This document shows, piece after piece, positions 24,937-33,136 of a stretch of 64,000 nt of DNA. The stretch comes from Treponema sp. (GTDB lineage Bacteria; Spirochaetota; Spirochaetia; Treponematales; Treponemataceae). Position 1 is the stretch's first letter. Each line of letters opens with the position of its first letter. Both the position numbers and the translations under genes were made by a program. The stretch spans positions 152,599 through 216,598 of the forward strand of contig JAFUDX010000032.1 in assembly GCA_017464425.1 (NCBI GenBank). Reading direction: 5' to 3'. The notes under the pieces are model-generated. The model was not told the origin of the DNA. It worked only from the letters and a program-made list of their open reading frames with translations, and searched no databases.

Positions 24937-26691
24937 CTAGTTGAAAGCCCGAACCGCACACACATAAGTGACGCCGTACTTGTAGTAGTAGTTCCAGTCC
25001 CCATCGAAGAAACCGAGGTAGTATGCGTCAAGATCGGTGGAAGCGTACTGGGACGACGACCAGTATACATCTGTACCGAATTCAGAGCCGCCGCATAGTT
25101 GGCTTGCCGCGTCCACGGTCTCCTTGCTCTTCCAAATCTGGAACAGTTCCGCAATCGTGGGCAGGTACCAGTCGCTTGCGTAGTCCGTGCCGCTCACATG
25201 GCTTCCTTCTTGGCTCGCGTAGTTCTTGGCAAAGTAGAACGCGGGGTAGTTCGCTTCGGTCGCGGTGTCATCGGTGATACCGTTGCTTGCCAAGAATGTG
25301 CCGATTTGCGAAAGGTTGTCGCTCCCGTCCTTGTCGCCCGTAAAGGTGAGCGCGCCCGCACTGCCGCTTGCAGGGCACTGAATCGTGGTGATGTTCTTGT
25401 TGTATGCGTTCGCGCTGTCCTTGCACCATGCAAGCCCGCTTGTGTTGTGAGCCAAGCCCACGCCAAGCGTGCGGCTCGTGGTGGTGTCAGCGTTGCCTTC
25501 GGCCTCATCTGAGTTCAGCTCAGTTCCCACATAGAAAATCACGGCGATTGCCTTTGCTTTTTGGTCGTCAGTAAGCGTCAAATCGCCTGTGTACGGCGTT
25601 GCGCTTCCGTCACTGAACACGATGTCGCCCACGGCTTTGGCTTCGCTGGGGGCTTTCGTGCCGATGTAGGTGAGCACAGCAGTTTCCGTCCACTTCGCTT
25701 TCAAGGTGATGTCATCCGTTATTGGTGTGGCAAAGTCAAATTCGGTGTCGCCATTGTACCAGCCCGCGAATGTGTAGCTTGCCGTGGCGGTTGCTTCTTT
25801 TGTCGGGTCGTTTTCGGGCTTGGTCGCGGTCGCTCCGTAGCGCACGGTCTGTGCTGTGACTTCGCTTCCTCCGTCCGCGTCGAAGGTGACGGTGTAGGTA
25901 TCGCGGTCGTACTTGATTTCTACCGTCGTGCCGCTCGCCGCGATTGTCGCCTGTGTGAAGCTTTGCGCGGTAAAGCCCGTGACGGTCTTTGCTTCGGCTT
26001 GCGTCTCTGCGCCAATCGTGCCCGATTTTGTTTCGTCGGGGTAGCTTGCGTTCTGCTCGTAGCCGCTCGCATCGGTTTTCTGGAACAGGTGGCGCACGGT
26101 GTAGGTCGTTGTGTCGGGCGGCAGTGCGGTGAATGTCGCGGAAACCGTTACATTTCCTGCGGGCATGGTAAAGGCGTTGTTTGTGACGGTGACATCAGCC
26201 GTGCCGTTCTGTACCGTGAGCGTTGCAAGCTGATAGCCTGTGCTTGGCGTTGCGGTGAGCGTGACAGTCTCGCCCTCTGCCGCAGAAGTTGGGCTTGCGG
26301 TGACTGTGCCGTTATCTGCCTCGTTCACGGTGACGGTGTAAGTCGTGGTCGTCGGCGTGTCGCCACCGCCCGAAGTCGTCTGCTTGAATGTCGCGCTTAC
26401 GGTGACATTGCTTGCTGGCATGGTGAACGCGCCGTTCGTCACGGTGATGGCGTTTGTGTTCGCGTCAGTCACGCTGAATGAATCGAGCGTGTAGCCGTCC
26501 GCTGGCGTGGCGGTGAGTTTTACGGTCTCGCCCGCAACCGCGCTCGTCTTGTCCGCGGTGACTTTGCCGTTTTCGATTGTGCTTGCAATCGTCACCGTGT
26601 AGCTTGAACTGTCATCATCTGACGAGCAAGCAGCAAATCCAAAGGCAAGTACCGCGCACGCGGCAAGTGCCAGTTTCTTGAAATGCTTCAT
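24937..26691 (-). CDS. DGR target: surface lipoprotein with C-type-lectin-like variable domain
   Basis: This 584-residue protein starts with a lipoprotein signal peptide (lipobox FAAC, Cys about residue 21). Two tandem beta-repeats follow (about 31-105 and 115-190, each ending FTMPAxNVTVSATF), then a MucBP-like segment (about 198-260), a Listeria-Bacteroides type repeat (about 262-330, FAGWYNGDTEFDF), and a C-terminal lectin/FGE-like domain (about 335-584) with DWYLPTIAELFQIW. The last 40 residues are the variable region: residues 543-581 include YWSSSQYAS, then diversified positions rich in Tyr, Asp and Gly, then the fixed YVCAVR. GGAGG upstream sets the ATG at 26691. The architecture implies a stalk that displays a changeable ligand-binding face outside the cell or in the periplasm. 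The reverse transcriptase gene ends 60 nt upstream. Confidence 0.93.
   Translation of the reverse strand: MKHFKKLALAACAVLAFGFAACSSDDDSSSYTVTIASTIENGKVTADKTSAVAGETVKLTATPADGYTLDSFSVTDANTNAITVTNGAFTMPASNVTVSATFKQTTSGGGDTPTTTTYTVTVNEADNGTVTASPTSAAEGETVTLTATPSTGYQLATLTVQNGTADVTVTNNAFTMPAGNVTVSATFTALPPDTTTYTVRHLFQKTDASGYEQNASYPDETKSGTIGAETQAEAKTVTGFTAQSFTQATIAASGTTVEIKYDRDTYTVTFDADGGSEVTAQTVRYGATATKPENDPTKEATATASYTFAGWYNGDTEFDFATPITDDITLKAKWTETAVLTYIGTKAPSEAKAVGDIVFSDGSATPYTGDLTLTDDQKAKAIAVIFYVGTELNSDEAEGNADTTTSRTLGVGLAHNTSGLAWCKDSANAYNKNITTIQCPASGSAGALTFTGDKDGSDNLSQIGTFLASNGITDDTATEANYPAFYFAKNYASQEGSHVSGTDYASDWYLPTIAELFQIWKSKETVDAASQLCGGSEFGTDVYWSSSQYASTDLDAYYLGFFDGDWNYYYKYGVTYVCAVRAFN
24948..25063 (-). 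repeat. DGR variable region (VR)
   Basis: The VR is 116 bp at the 3' end of the target gene. Aligned to the TR it is identical over the first 26 bp and over the last 19 bp (the likely initiation-of-homing segment), with 20 substitutions between, all at TR adenines, and one 3-bp gap. Changed codons include AAC to TAC (five times), AAT to CTT, AAT to GGT, AAC to TTC and AAC to GTC. Confidence 0.95.
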
Positions 26692-26751
26692 GTGCATTTC
26701 CTCCATAAAAATAGATTTCCCGTTCAACGAACAGGATAAAGATAGTATACA

Positions 26752-27993
26752 CTATTTCCATTTCTTTTTCTCTAGCTTTAAGGCATCTTTTTTTAATCCA
26801 AAATGTTTTGAAAGCTGCTCCGCAAAGTGTTTTTTCAGCACCGCAACGCGCAGTTTCCATGATTTGTACTGGCGCAGAATGCCGAGGTACGAATTGGTGC
26901 TTGCAAGAATCGCATTTTTTTCTTCTTTGGTCGGCTTGTGGTCGTGCGCAAGGCGTTCGTAGGCTTGCATTTTCTGCACAAAATTCTTCTGAACCCGTCT
27001 GCCCGCCAAAATCAAGTTCGGTTTTATGAACGCGCCCAAAAACGGCACTCCCCTTTGTGCTTCCTGCAAGTAGATTTTCTTGGGGTGGAGCGTCAAGGCA
27101 AGTTCATCTTTTAAAAATGCGCGGATTTTCGGAATCAGATATTTGAGATAACTCTTGCTTTCATGCACAATAACAAAGTCGTCCACATAACGCACATAGC
27201 GTTTTAGTCTGAGCGTATGTTTGATGTAATGGTCAAATTCGGTCAAGAAAAAATTGGCAAACACTTGGCTCGTGAGGTTTCCAATCGGAAGCCCGCAGCC
27301 TTCTTTTGCCGTAAAAAGCGATTTGTCGCGCGGAAGTCCGTTCCATGCAGATTTGGGGCTTTTAAAATTCACCTGCTTTGTGGGGTCATTGAACACAATT
27401 TCTTTTGCAAGGTATTTTACAAAGCCGATTTTATCTTCAATTTCTTTGATTTCAAAAATCCAGTCGCCTTTGTGCGCCTTGTTCTGCTCCTTCGTTTCGT
27501 TTTTTTCGTACAGAAAGGCGCGGTACTTGCTTTCAATAAACCGCTCCAGTTTTTCGTACAGAAGATTTCGGTTTATGCTCATAAAATAGCCTTTTATGTC
27601 GAGTTTCAGAATGTACGCGCTTTTTTTGCCGTTTTGCGATGCGCTGTTCACAAAATGCGCAAGGCGTTTTATGGCGGCAAGCGTTCCTTTTCCCGTGCGG
27701 CAGGCAAAACTGTCTTTTATAAAAAATCTTTCAAAGCACGGATTCAGCGCATCAATTAAAATGTGGTGAACGATTCGGTCTTTAAACGGGGCTGCAAAAA
27801 TCTCGCGCTTAACGGGCTTTTCCACGATGAAGCAGTTGCATGCGCCTGGCTTCCATGTTCGTTGATTGAGTTCATCGCATAGTTCAAGCAGATTTTCCTC
27901 GTAATCAATTTCAAAGGCAAGCGCACCAGTCGCTCGGCGTTTTGTCTTTCTACATTCAAAATAAAGTTCAAAAAGTTTTTCTATAGAAATCAC
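26752..27993 (-). CDS. DGR-type reverse transcriptase
   Basis: This roughly 413-residue protein is a retron/group-II-like reverse transcriptase. Motif A lies in LKLDIKGYFMSI, the catalytic YVDD in RYVRYVDDFVIVH, and motif 4 reads GLPIGNLTSQ. The IGxxxSQ form of motif 4, in place of the QG form of other reverse transcriptases, is the signature of DGR enzymes and is linked to error-prone copying at A. The start is uncertain: the open frame extends back into the template repeat, homology begins near SIEKLFELYF, and a GTG at 27993 gives that start without a clear ribosome site. It makes mutagenised cDNA from TR RNA for transfer to the VR of the gene just downstream. Confidence 0.93.
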   Translation of the reverse strand: MISIEKLFELYFECRKTKRRATGALAFEIDYEENLLELCDELNQRTWKPGACNCFIVEKPVKREIFAAPFKDRIVHHILIDALNPCFERFFIKDSFACRTGKGTLAAIKRLAHFVNSASQNGKKSAYILKLDIKGYFMSINRNLLYEKLERFIESKYRAFLYEKNETKEQNKAHKGDWIFEIKEIEDKIGFVKYLAKEIVFNDPTKQVNFKSPKSAWNGLPRDKSLFTAKEGCGLPIGNLTSQVFANFFLTEFDHYIKHTLRLKRYVRYVDDFVIVHESKSYLKYLIPKIRAFLKDELALTLHPKKIYLQEAQRGVPFLGAFIKPNLILAGRRVQKNFVQKMQAYERLAHDHKPTKEEKNAILASTNSYLGILRQYKSWKLRVAVLKKHFAEQLSKHFGLKKDALKLEKKKWK

Positions 27994-28007
27994 AATTGTA
28001 TAATAGC

Positions 28008-28042
28008 AAAAAAATGGGCTGCCCAAAAAGAAATGGACAGCC
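28008..28042 (-). terminator. Stem-loop with T-run between TR and reverse transcriptase
   Basis: On the minus strand GGCTGTCC pairs with GGGCAGCC (8 bp, one G-T pair) around a 10-nt loop, followed by CA and seven T. It lies 22 bp after the TR and just before the reverse transcriptase start. It could end a separate TR transcript or shape the 3' part of the template RNA. Confidence 0.6.
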
Positions 28043-28063
28043 GCTAATCGCTTTGCGTAAAAT

Positions 28064-28182
28064 CCCGAACCGCACACACATATTTGTTGTTGTTGTTCTT
28101 GTTGTTGTTGTTCCAGTCCCCATTGTTGAAATTGAGGTTGTATGCGTTATTATCGTTGGAAGCGTACTGGGACGACGACCAG
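28064..28182 (-). repeat. DGR template repeat (TR)
   Basis: The TR is 119 bp, noncoding, and adenine-rich in its middle: read in the VR frame it gives W-S-S-S-Q-Y-A-S, then many AAC/AAT (Asn) codons, then Y-V-C-A-V-R. AAC codons are ideal for A-mutagenesis because changes at A give 15 amino acids without stop codons. It lies between the Avd-like gene (stop at 28342) and the reverse transcriptase, on the same strand as its target. Confidence 0.95.
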
Positions 28183-28341
28183 ACAATGCGGATTATGTAT
28201 GCTCTGTAATACGAATGTATAACAGAATAAGATTACCGAAGAAAAGACACCTTTTGGTCATGCAAAATTTCTGCATTTTTTGTTTCAGTCAATCCGCCGC
28301 TTTTACGCAAAAGCACTGTCACGCTCCGTAAAGGCGTACCT

Positions 28342-28698
28342 CTACGAATTCTGGACTTTACCACTCGCATTTCTCCAAGCGGTAATTTGCCTACCAATGC
28401 TATTCATTTTAGATGCAAGTTCGGCTTGATGCTTCATTGTAATAAGTTTTAAGTCTGTACACAACCTGATTTCAAATTTTAAGATTTCAAAATGGTCCAA
28501 AAACTCTTCAAGATACTGACTTTTTTCCTTTGCTTTGTTCGCACGATAAATATAACGCACAAGATTTATGCAATCCCGCTTCATATCCTGCCCAAGAGTA
28601 AATTTGTATTCACGAGGAAAATTTGAAGTCAGTTGAAAAAGGCGAAGAGAAAGCCCATAAACATCATTAAAAACAGGCAAGTCGTAAATAAGTGCCAT
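28342..28698 (-). CDS. Avd-like DGR accessory protein (four-helix bundle)
   Basis: This 118-residue, helical, basic protein has the size and character of the accessory variability determinant of DGRs, which is related to the S23/IVP four-helix-bundle family. Visible features are NDVYGLSLRLFQLTSNFPREYKFTLGQDMKR, typical of the first two helices in that family, and a basic C-terminal part. Avd forms a pentamer that binds the reverse transcriptase and TR RNA. The position, directly before the TR, is the expected one. Its ATG lies 2 nt after the stop of the DNA methyltransferase gene, so translation of the two is probably coupled. Confidence 0.88.
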   Translation of the reverse strand: MALIYDLPVFNDVYGLSLRLFQLTSNFPREYKFTLGQDMKRDCINLVRYIYRANKAKEKSQYLEEFLDHFEILKFEIRLCTDLKLITMKHQAELASKMNSIGRQITAWRNASGKVQNS

Positions 28699-28700
28699 AG

Positions 28701-29708
28701 TTATTTCTTTCTCTGCTCAGCGAGGGTGTTCCGCTCCCAAAACACGCCGTCACTGTAGCCTTGAATCGTCTTGTCGGTTTCGGCGCGGTGGAGGCGTTTT
28801 TGTGCATACAGGCAGTATTCTTCGCTCAGCTCGATTCCGACAAAAGTGCGACCGAGTTTTTTTGCGACCACGCTCGCCGTTCCGCTTCCTAAGAATGGGT
28901 CAAAAATTATGTCGTTCGGCTTTGAACTTGCCAAAATCAGCTTGGCGTAGAGTTTTTCGCTTTTTTGTGTGGGGTGGTCTGTGTTCTCGCTCATTGACCA
29001 GAACGGAATCGAAATGTCGTCCCAAAAATTGCTCGGATATGCCAGGCGGAAATTTCCCTCGCTCTCCTCTTCCCAGTCTTTCGGTTTGCCGTTTTCTTTG
29101 TAAGGGGCGATTACGCGCCGTTTTTGCTTGACCGCCTCGACATCAAAATAATAATCATTCGAATTTTTGACCGCAAACCAAATATCTTCCATTGAATTCT
29201 TCCAGTTTGCACAAGCCCCTCTCCCTTTTTCGCGCTGCCAAGTGATTCGGTTGAGAATCGAAAGTTCCTTTTGAACCACTCTCTGCAAAGAAGAAGTGCA
29301 TTTCCAGTCGCCGCAGATGTAAAGCGAGCCTGTTTGTTTCAATTTTTCGCACACGAGCGGAAACCAAGTCGCAAGATAGTCATCGTAAGCCTTTTCTGAC
29401 CGCTCATTGAAAACCGTGCCACCAAAATTTTTTGTGAGATTATAAGGCGGGTCGATGATGATGAGGTCAGCGAATTCATCAGGAAGAAGAGGAAGAGCCT
29501 TTAAGATGTCGGCGTTTATCGTCTTGTCTAGGATTTTTTCGAGCGGGGCAGATTCCCTATCTGCAAGTCGATTTTCTGAATTGAAAGAATTTTCTCCACC
29601 AGCCGAGAAATCTTCCAAGTCAGAAAGAGTCAGAATCTCTTTTTTGAGAATCGGAATTTCATCATCATTGAGAACAAGCGTTCTGTTCCGAGGTGCTTTT
29701 TCTTTCAT
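28701..29708 (-). CDS. Beta-class DNA methyltransferase (N6-adenine or N4-cytosine)
   Basis: This 335-residue enzyme has the catalytic DPPY motif early (IIDPPYN, about residue 85-91) and the SAM-binding FLGSG motif late (DPFLGSGT, about residue 275), the order of beta-class amino-methyltransferases. HPTQKSEKL near residue 250 is the usual segment before motif I. It modifies A (or C) in DNA. No restriction enzyme gene is adjacent, so it is an orphan by position. It lies 2 nt upstream of the Avd-like gene and may be part of the DGR transcript; a role in DGR activity is not known from other systems. The sequence motif it recognises cannot be read from here. Confidence 0.9.
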   Translation of the reverse strand: MKEKAPRNRTLVLNDDEIPILKKEILTLSDLEDFSAGGENSFNSENRLADRESAPLEKILDKTINADILKALPLLPDEFADLIIIDPPYNLTKNFGGTVFNERSEKAYDDYLATWFPLVCEKLKQTGSLYICGDWKCTSSLQRVVQKELSILNRITWQREKGRGACANWKNSMEDIWFAVKNSNDYYFDVEAVKQKRRVIAPYKENGKPKDWEEESEGNFRLAYPSNFWDDISIPFWSMSENTDHPTQKSEKLYAKLILASSKPNDIIFDPFLGSGTASVVAKKLGRTFVGIELSEEYCLYAQKRLHRAETDKTIQGYSDGVFWERNTLAEQRKK

Positions 29709-29774
29709 AAAATTCCTGGCTTTCTCATCTTTATTTTATCCGCGTTCATCTGCGTTCATCCGCGTTTAATTGCT

Positions 29775-30206
29775 TCACTCAAACCAATTTTCAAGCATGA
29801 GCGGAGAGACTTCTTGAATCGGCTCAAAATGCTTGATGTTCCGCGTGACTAAAACCATGCAGTTTGAAACGGCAATCGCGGCGATTTGTGAGTCTTGAAA
29901 TTCTATCCCGATTCCTTTTGCTCGTAAGCGCGAACGAATATCCGCTTGAATAAGTGCCGCGTGACGGTCGTACTGAATGATGTCGAATTGCGATTGGATA
30001 TCATTCACTAATTTTTCATAGATAAAAGTTTTCTTTTTTCCTTCTGCCATTATATTCATGCCAAAAAGAAGTTCATTCCAAGCCGTTGACGGCAAACCAC
30101 AGGAATTTTCGTATTTCCGAAGATTTTTTAATACATTTTCATTGGGGTGCGGTTTTAAAATTTCAGAAACTACATTCGTATCAAGCAAGAGGTATGGATT
30201 TTTCAT
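29775..30206 (-). CDS. PIN-domain toxin (VapC-like)
   Basis: This 143-residue protein begins YLLLDTNVVSEIL, the first acidic residue of the PIN nuclease site, with further acidic positions in the middle and near the C-terminus (EFQDSQIAAIA, and VLVTRNIKHFEP). PIN toxins cleave RNA, often tRNA or rRNA. Its ATG overlaps the stop of the antitoxin gene (ATGA), the usual arrangement for a toxin-antitoxin operon. It stands between the DGR-linked methyltransferase and a metallopeptidase gene. Confidence 0.92.
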   Translation of the reverse strand: MKNPYLLLDTNVVSEILKPHPNENVLKNLRKYENSCGLPSTAWNELLFGMNIMAEGKKKTFIYEKLVNDIQSQFDIIQYDRHAALIQADIRSRLRAKGIGIEFQDSQIAAIAVSNCMVLVTRNIKHFEPIQEVSPLMLENWFE

Positions 30207-30529
30207 TCATCCTCCCAATCAAAAATATGCCCTGCTTCTTCTCGCTCGCGATTTTCAAAACGAAACCATTCTTCCCTTCGGATTTTCTCCAAATGTTCTG
30301 AAAAGTCAAAATCATCGTCATCAGTAAGCCCATACTCTGCACGGGAATCATGAATTCTGTCCGCAAGGCTCTTTTTGGGAGCAGCCATTTTTTTCTCATA
30401 ATCCTCTTTTGAGATAATATACGCGACTTCCTTGTTCCTCCTGCTGATTGCGACAGGTCCTTCGGTTTCGGCTTTGTGAATAAAAAATGGCAGGCGGTTC
30501 TTCGCCTCAAAAATCGGAACTGCGTTCAT
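30203..30529 (-). CDS. Phd/YefM-type antitoxin
   Basis: This 108-residue protein has an N-terminal Phd/YefM-like DNA-binding domain (MNAVPIFEAKNRLPFFIHKAE, then GPVAISRRNKEVAYIISKEDYE) and an acidic C-terminal tail (DDDDFDF and EAGHIFDWEDE) that should bind and neutralise the PIN toxin. I chose the ATG at 30529 because GGGAGAA lies at the right distance; the longer frame has no support. The complex probably represses its own promoter. Confidence 0.9.
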   Translation of the reverse strand: MNAVPIFEAKNRLPFFIHKAETEGPVAISRRNKEVAYIISKEDYEKKMAAPKKSLADRIHDSRAEYGLTDDDDFDFSEHLEKIRREEWFRFENREREEAGHIFDWEDE

Positions 30530-30605
30530 AAGCGACTTCTCCCTAACAAGAGAATTATCGCACGAAAAATAGCTATCTGTCAAGAAAATAGCCATTTCCC
30601 TCAAC

Positions 30606-31337
30606 TCATCGCCGCCTTCTTCCCCTTTGTGAAATCATCAGAATCCGCACGAACGAGCCGATTGCGCTCAACGCGCTCGCAACATAAGTCATCGCCGCCG
30701 CCCACAAAACGCTCCGTGCGCCCGCAAGCTCTTCTTTATCAACAAAAACGCCCGCGCCTTTGAGGATTTTCAACGCCCGAGCCGAAGCATCAAATTCAAC
30801 AGGAAGCGTGACGATGTAAAAAAGCGTCGCGCCAGCAAAAAGAAGCAAGCCGATGTCGGTGACAAGCTGCATCATCGGAAGATATTGCTCCGCCTGCGCC
30901 GAATAGCCGAAGCCGATTCCAAGAAGAACGAGAAGAGGACCGAGCCGTGAGCCAAGATTTGCCACAGGAACGAGCGAACGGCGGAAATTGAGCGGGAAAT
31001 AGCCGACATTGTGCTGAATCGCGTGGCCCGTCTCATGAGCGGCAACACCGACCGCCGCAATCGAAGTGCTTGAATAAGTCGCGTCGCTAAGGCTCAGGAC
31101 TTTCGTGCTCGGGTTGTAATTGTCGGTGAGATTTCCGCGAATGTGCGCAATTTTTACATCAGTAATGCCGTTTGCCCGAAGCAAGATAGCCGCCGCCTGT
31201 GCGCCCGTGACGCCCTTTTTGGTGGGAACGCGGTCGTATTTTGCGAAGCGGGATTTTACCGCCGCGCTCGCCCAAAGCCCGAGCAAAAGCGCGGGAAGCG
31301 CAAAAATCAGATAAGTGTAGTCAATTCCGTAATACAT
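30606..31337 (-). CDS. YugP-type membrane zinc metallopeptidase
   Basis: This 243-residue integral membrane protein has an N-terminal membrane helix (LIFALPALLLGLWASAAV), the zinc motif HETGH (about residue 102) in AAHETGHAIQHN, and two or three more membrane helices in the second half. It belongs to the neutral zinc metallopeptidase 2 family (YugP). Its substrates are unknown. The end of the protein is arginine-rich. A truncated copy of its first about 45 codons lies 3.6 kb upstream at 34783-34959, which shows that this gene took part in a duplication. Confidence 0.9.
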   Translation of the reverse strand: MYYGIDYTYLIFALPALLLGLWASAAVKSRFAKYDRVPTKKGVTGAQAAAILLRANGITDVKIAHIRGNLTDNYNPSTKVLSLSDATYSSTSIAAVGVAAHETGHAIQHNVGYFPLNFRRSLVPVANLGSRLGPLLVLLGIGFGYSAQAEQYLPMMQLVTDIGLLLFAGATLFYIVTLPVEFDASARALKILKGAGVFVDKEELAGARSVLWAAAMTYVASALSAIGSFVRILMISQRGRRRR

Positions 31338-31407
31338 GATTCAATTATAAAATTGAAAACGGAAAAATGAAAGAGGAAAATTGATAGTTTAGATTGCTGA
31401 CAAATGC

Positions 31408-31470
31408 AAAAACAGGCTCGGGGGCAAGTGCGTTTGTTGTCGGTTCTTGCTTAGAGCCTGTTTTTGTTTT
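31408..31470. terminator. Two-way terminator hairpin after the first poly-G lipoprotein gene
   Basis: AACAGGCTC (31411-31419) pairs with GAGCCTGTT (31454-31462) with a possible inner stem (GCAAG with CTTGC). T-runs flank it on both strands (five on the minus strand, TTTTTG then six T on the plus strand). Confidence 0.75.
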
Positions 31471-31478
31471 TTAAGAAA

Positions 31479-32985
31479 TTAATTCGTTCCGCTGTTTTTT
31501 CCCGTTATTGTCGGCGTAATCGTCACATTGCTTCCGGGCATTGTAAATTCATAACACTTGTAGTAACTTTCCATATACGAACTCGCTTCGGCTGGCTCGA
31601 ACGAAACAGTCTGTCCACTTGAATCAGCTATCGCCAGCGATTCACAACGAGTGGTATTGACGAATATTTGCACGGTGTTGCCAGGACGGAATTTTTCAAG
31701 ATTGCTGTTGATTTTTATATAGTATATTTTCTGATTCTCAGCAATATTTATCGAGCTAAAATCAAAAGTAATATCATACAGCGTGATTTCTTTGAAAGTG
31801 GCACTAACATTCGCATTGCTATCCGGCATGATGAAAATACAAGAATAACTATGACCTGAAGATGAATCTATATAATTTTCGTTAGTTGTTGCGATTTTTT
31901 TCCCATTGCCATCAGTAATTGAAAGTTCATCAATTCCGACCGTTTCATTTGCGAATTTAATTTGAAGCAAAATCCTTGTACCCGCCTTTACCTTCGTTAT
32001 ATCTTTATCAGGCTCACCAAACACAGAAGCCGTTATAGAGATAGCCTTTGTGTTGTCATAGTCGCTAGGAACGATAACAGGATGAAAACCAACCCGCTTG
32101 CAAGTGACTTTTATGGTAATTGAAGAGTCCGGCATCCTAAAATCATAGCATGAAGTTCTAGTATTGAAGATGCGCTCAGGCTCTCCCAATTCAAGTTCAG
32201 AGTTGTCAGAATCTTTGGTTACGGTAACTGTATCAATTTCATATCCGACCTCTGCCGTATCTTCAGGCGGTGTGACTTTGAGCGTAAGACTATCACCACG
32301 CGTCGCAGTCGTGACTGTTTCAAGATAATATCCTATTTGCACGGTGCAGCCATCAGAATCAGATACATTTATCGCATATTTTTTAGAGGATTCCGAAATC
32401 GTGACGGCAGGAATCGTGACCTCAAAAGATTTGTCGGCATTGACTTCAAATTTGAAAGTATTTTTTGAATCCGCCACGACTGTAACAAGAGAACCGTTAT
32501 CCAAGGCTTTTTCGACCGTCAGTTCAAGAGCAAGCCCTTCCGTCGATGATTCAGAAACGACGGTTGAAAAAGCCAAAATATCGCCTTTGTAACTTCCTCC
32601 GTATTTATGAACATTTTTTTCATAAAATTCCCAAGTTCCGCTTTTTGAGGTGTTAACCGTGGCGGCTCGAGAAACGAGACTCGCGTTGATAGAAGGAATT
32701 TCCGTAAACTCGTAATAAGTTCCGCTTTCCGCCGTGCTGACTTTCACAGTATTCTGACCAAGCAGATTTGTGCTCGCATTCACACTACTTGAGGATAAAG
32801 TTCCAGAACTTGCAAGCGATTGTGTTTGAGAGTCTGATTTTTGAATTTCACTTTTTCCTTCATTTTCGTCATCTCCGTTTGAGCAAGCGGCGAAAGAAAA
32901 GAGCAATGCAGACGAAATCAGTGCAAATAGAATTGATTTAGGGGAATATTGTACCCCCCCCCCGTATAACAAGATTCTTTTTCAT
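31479..32985 (-). pseudogene. Poly-G phase-variable lipoprotein, out of frame in this sequence
   Basis: The likely start is the ATG at 32985 with CAGGAG 7 nt upstream, identical in context to the paralogue at 34669. After seven codons the frame meets a run of ten G (32963-32954 on the minus strand). With ten G the ATG frame soon reaches a stop; with nine G it would read through to the lipoprotein signal peptide (PKSILFALISSALLFSFAAC) and about 490 more residues. So the gene is OFF as sequenced, except for possible weak initiation at a TTG at 32972, which is in frame. The mature protein has several beta-repeat units with the PDSxxxV or PGSNVTITP motif. This is a reversible contingency state, not a decayed gene. 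Confidence 0.82.
32954..32963 (-). repeat. Homopolymer tract, ten G (minus strand), frame-shifting
   Basis: Ten C on the plus strand lie within codons 8-11 of the lipoprotein gene. The paralogue has nine at the same place. A length change by slipped-strand mispairing would turn translation on or off. Confidence 0.88.
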
Positions 32986-33080
32986 ATTTTCTCCTGTGGG
33001 ATTTTAGCAAGGCGAGATGATTCAAAATCGATTACAGTATAACACAAGAATGAGATAAATCAAGGTTAAATCAATATCTT

Positions 33081-33118
33081 CAGAAACTTCCGCACAGAAA
33101 AACACTATGCGGAATCTG
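33081..33118. terminator. Hairpin between the two poly-G lipoprotein genes
   Basis: TTCCGCA (33088-33094) pairs with TGCGGAA (33108-33114), extended by partly paired CAGA/TCTG ends. A short T-rich stretch follows on each strand. It lies 19 nt after the stop of the second lipoprotein gene. Confidence 0.65.
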
Positions 33119-33136
33119 TTTTATAGTTAAATAGCG

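Larger units (their letters stand above)
24813..28698 (-). other. Diversity-generating retroelement (DGR), complete cassette
   Basis: On the minus strand the order is Avd-like helper, template repeat (TR), DGR-type reverse transcriptase, target lipoprotein ending in the variable region (VR), then three hairpins. TR and VR are 119 and 116 bp and differ at 20 aligned positions; every one of them is an adenine in the TR. This is the adenine-mutagenesis mark of DGRs, in which TR RNA is reverse transcribed with errors at A and the cDNA replaces the VR. DGRs with a lectin-fold target are known from T. denticola (TvpA). The element has all parts expected for activity. Confidence 0.95.

Noticed and set aside
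24678..25154. Minus-strand open frame across the VR and the three hairpins
   Set aside because: It is another frame of the DGR target gene's end; its Thr-rich part comes from the AAC/TAC codons of the VR read out of frame.
25561..26481. 306-codon open frame on the plus strand, antisense to the DGR target gene
   Set aside because: It is rich in Cys, Arg and Gly, has no domain or ribosome site, and lies fully against the repeats of a well-supported lipoprotein gene.
28064..28182. GTT/TTG-rich array as a CRISPR or microsatellite
   Set aside because: Spacing is 3 nt with no spacers, and the whole unit aligns with the VR, so it is a DGR template.
27968..28186. 72-codon open frame through the TR
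   Set aside because: It is the TR read in a non-VR frame. The TR is a noncoding template in DGRs.
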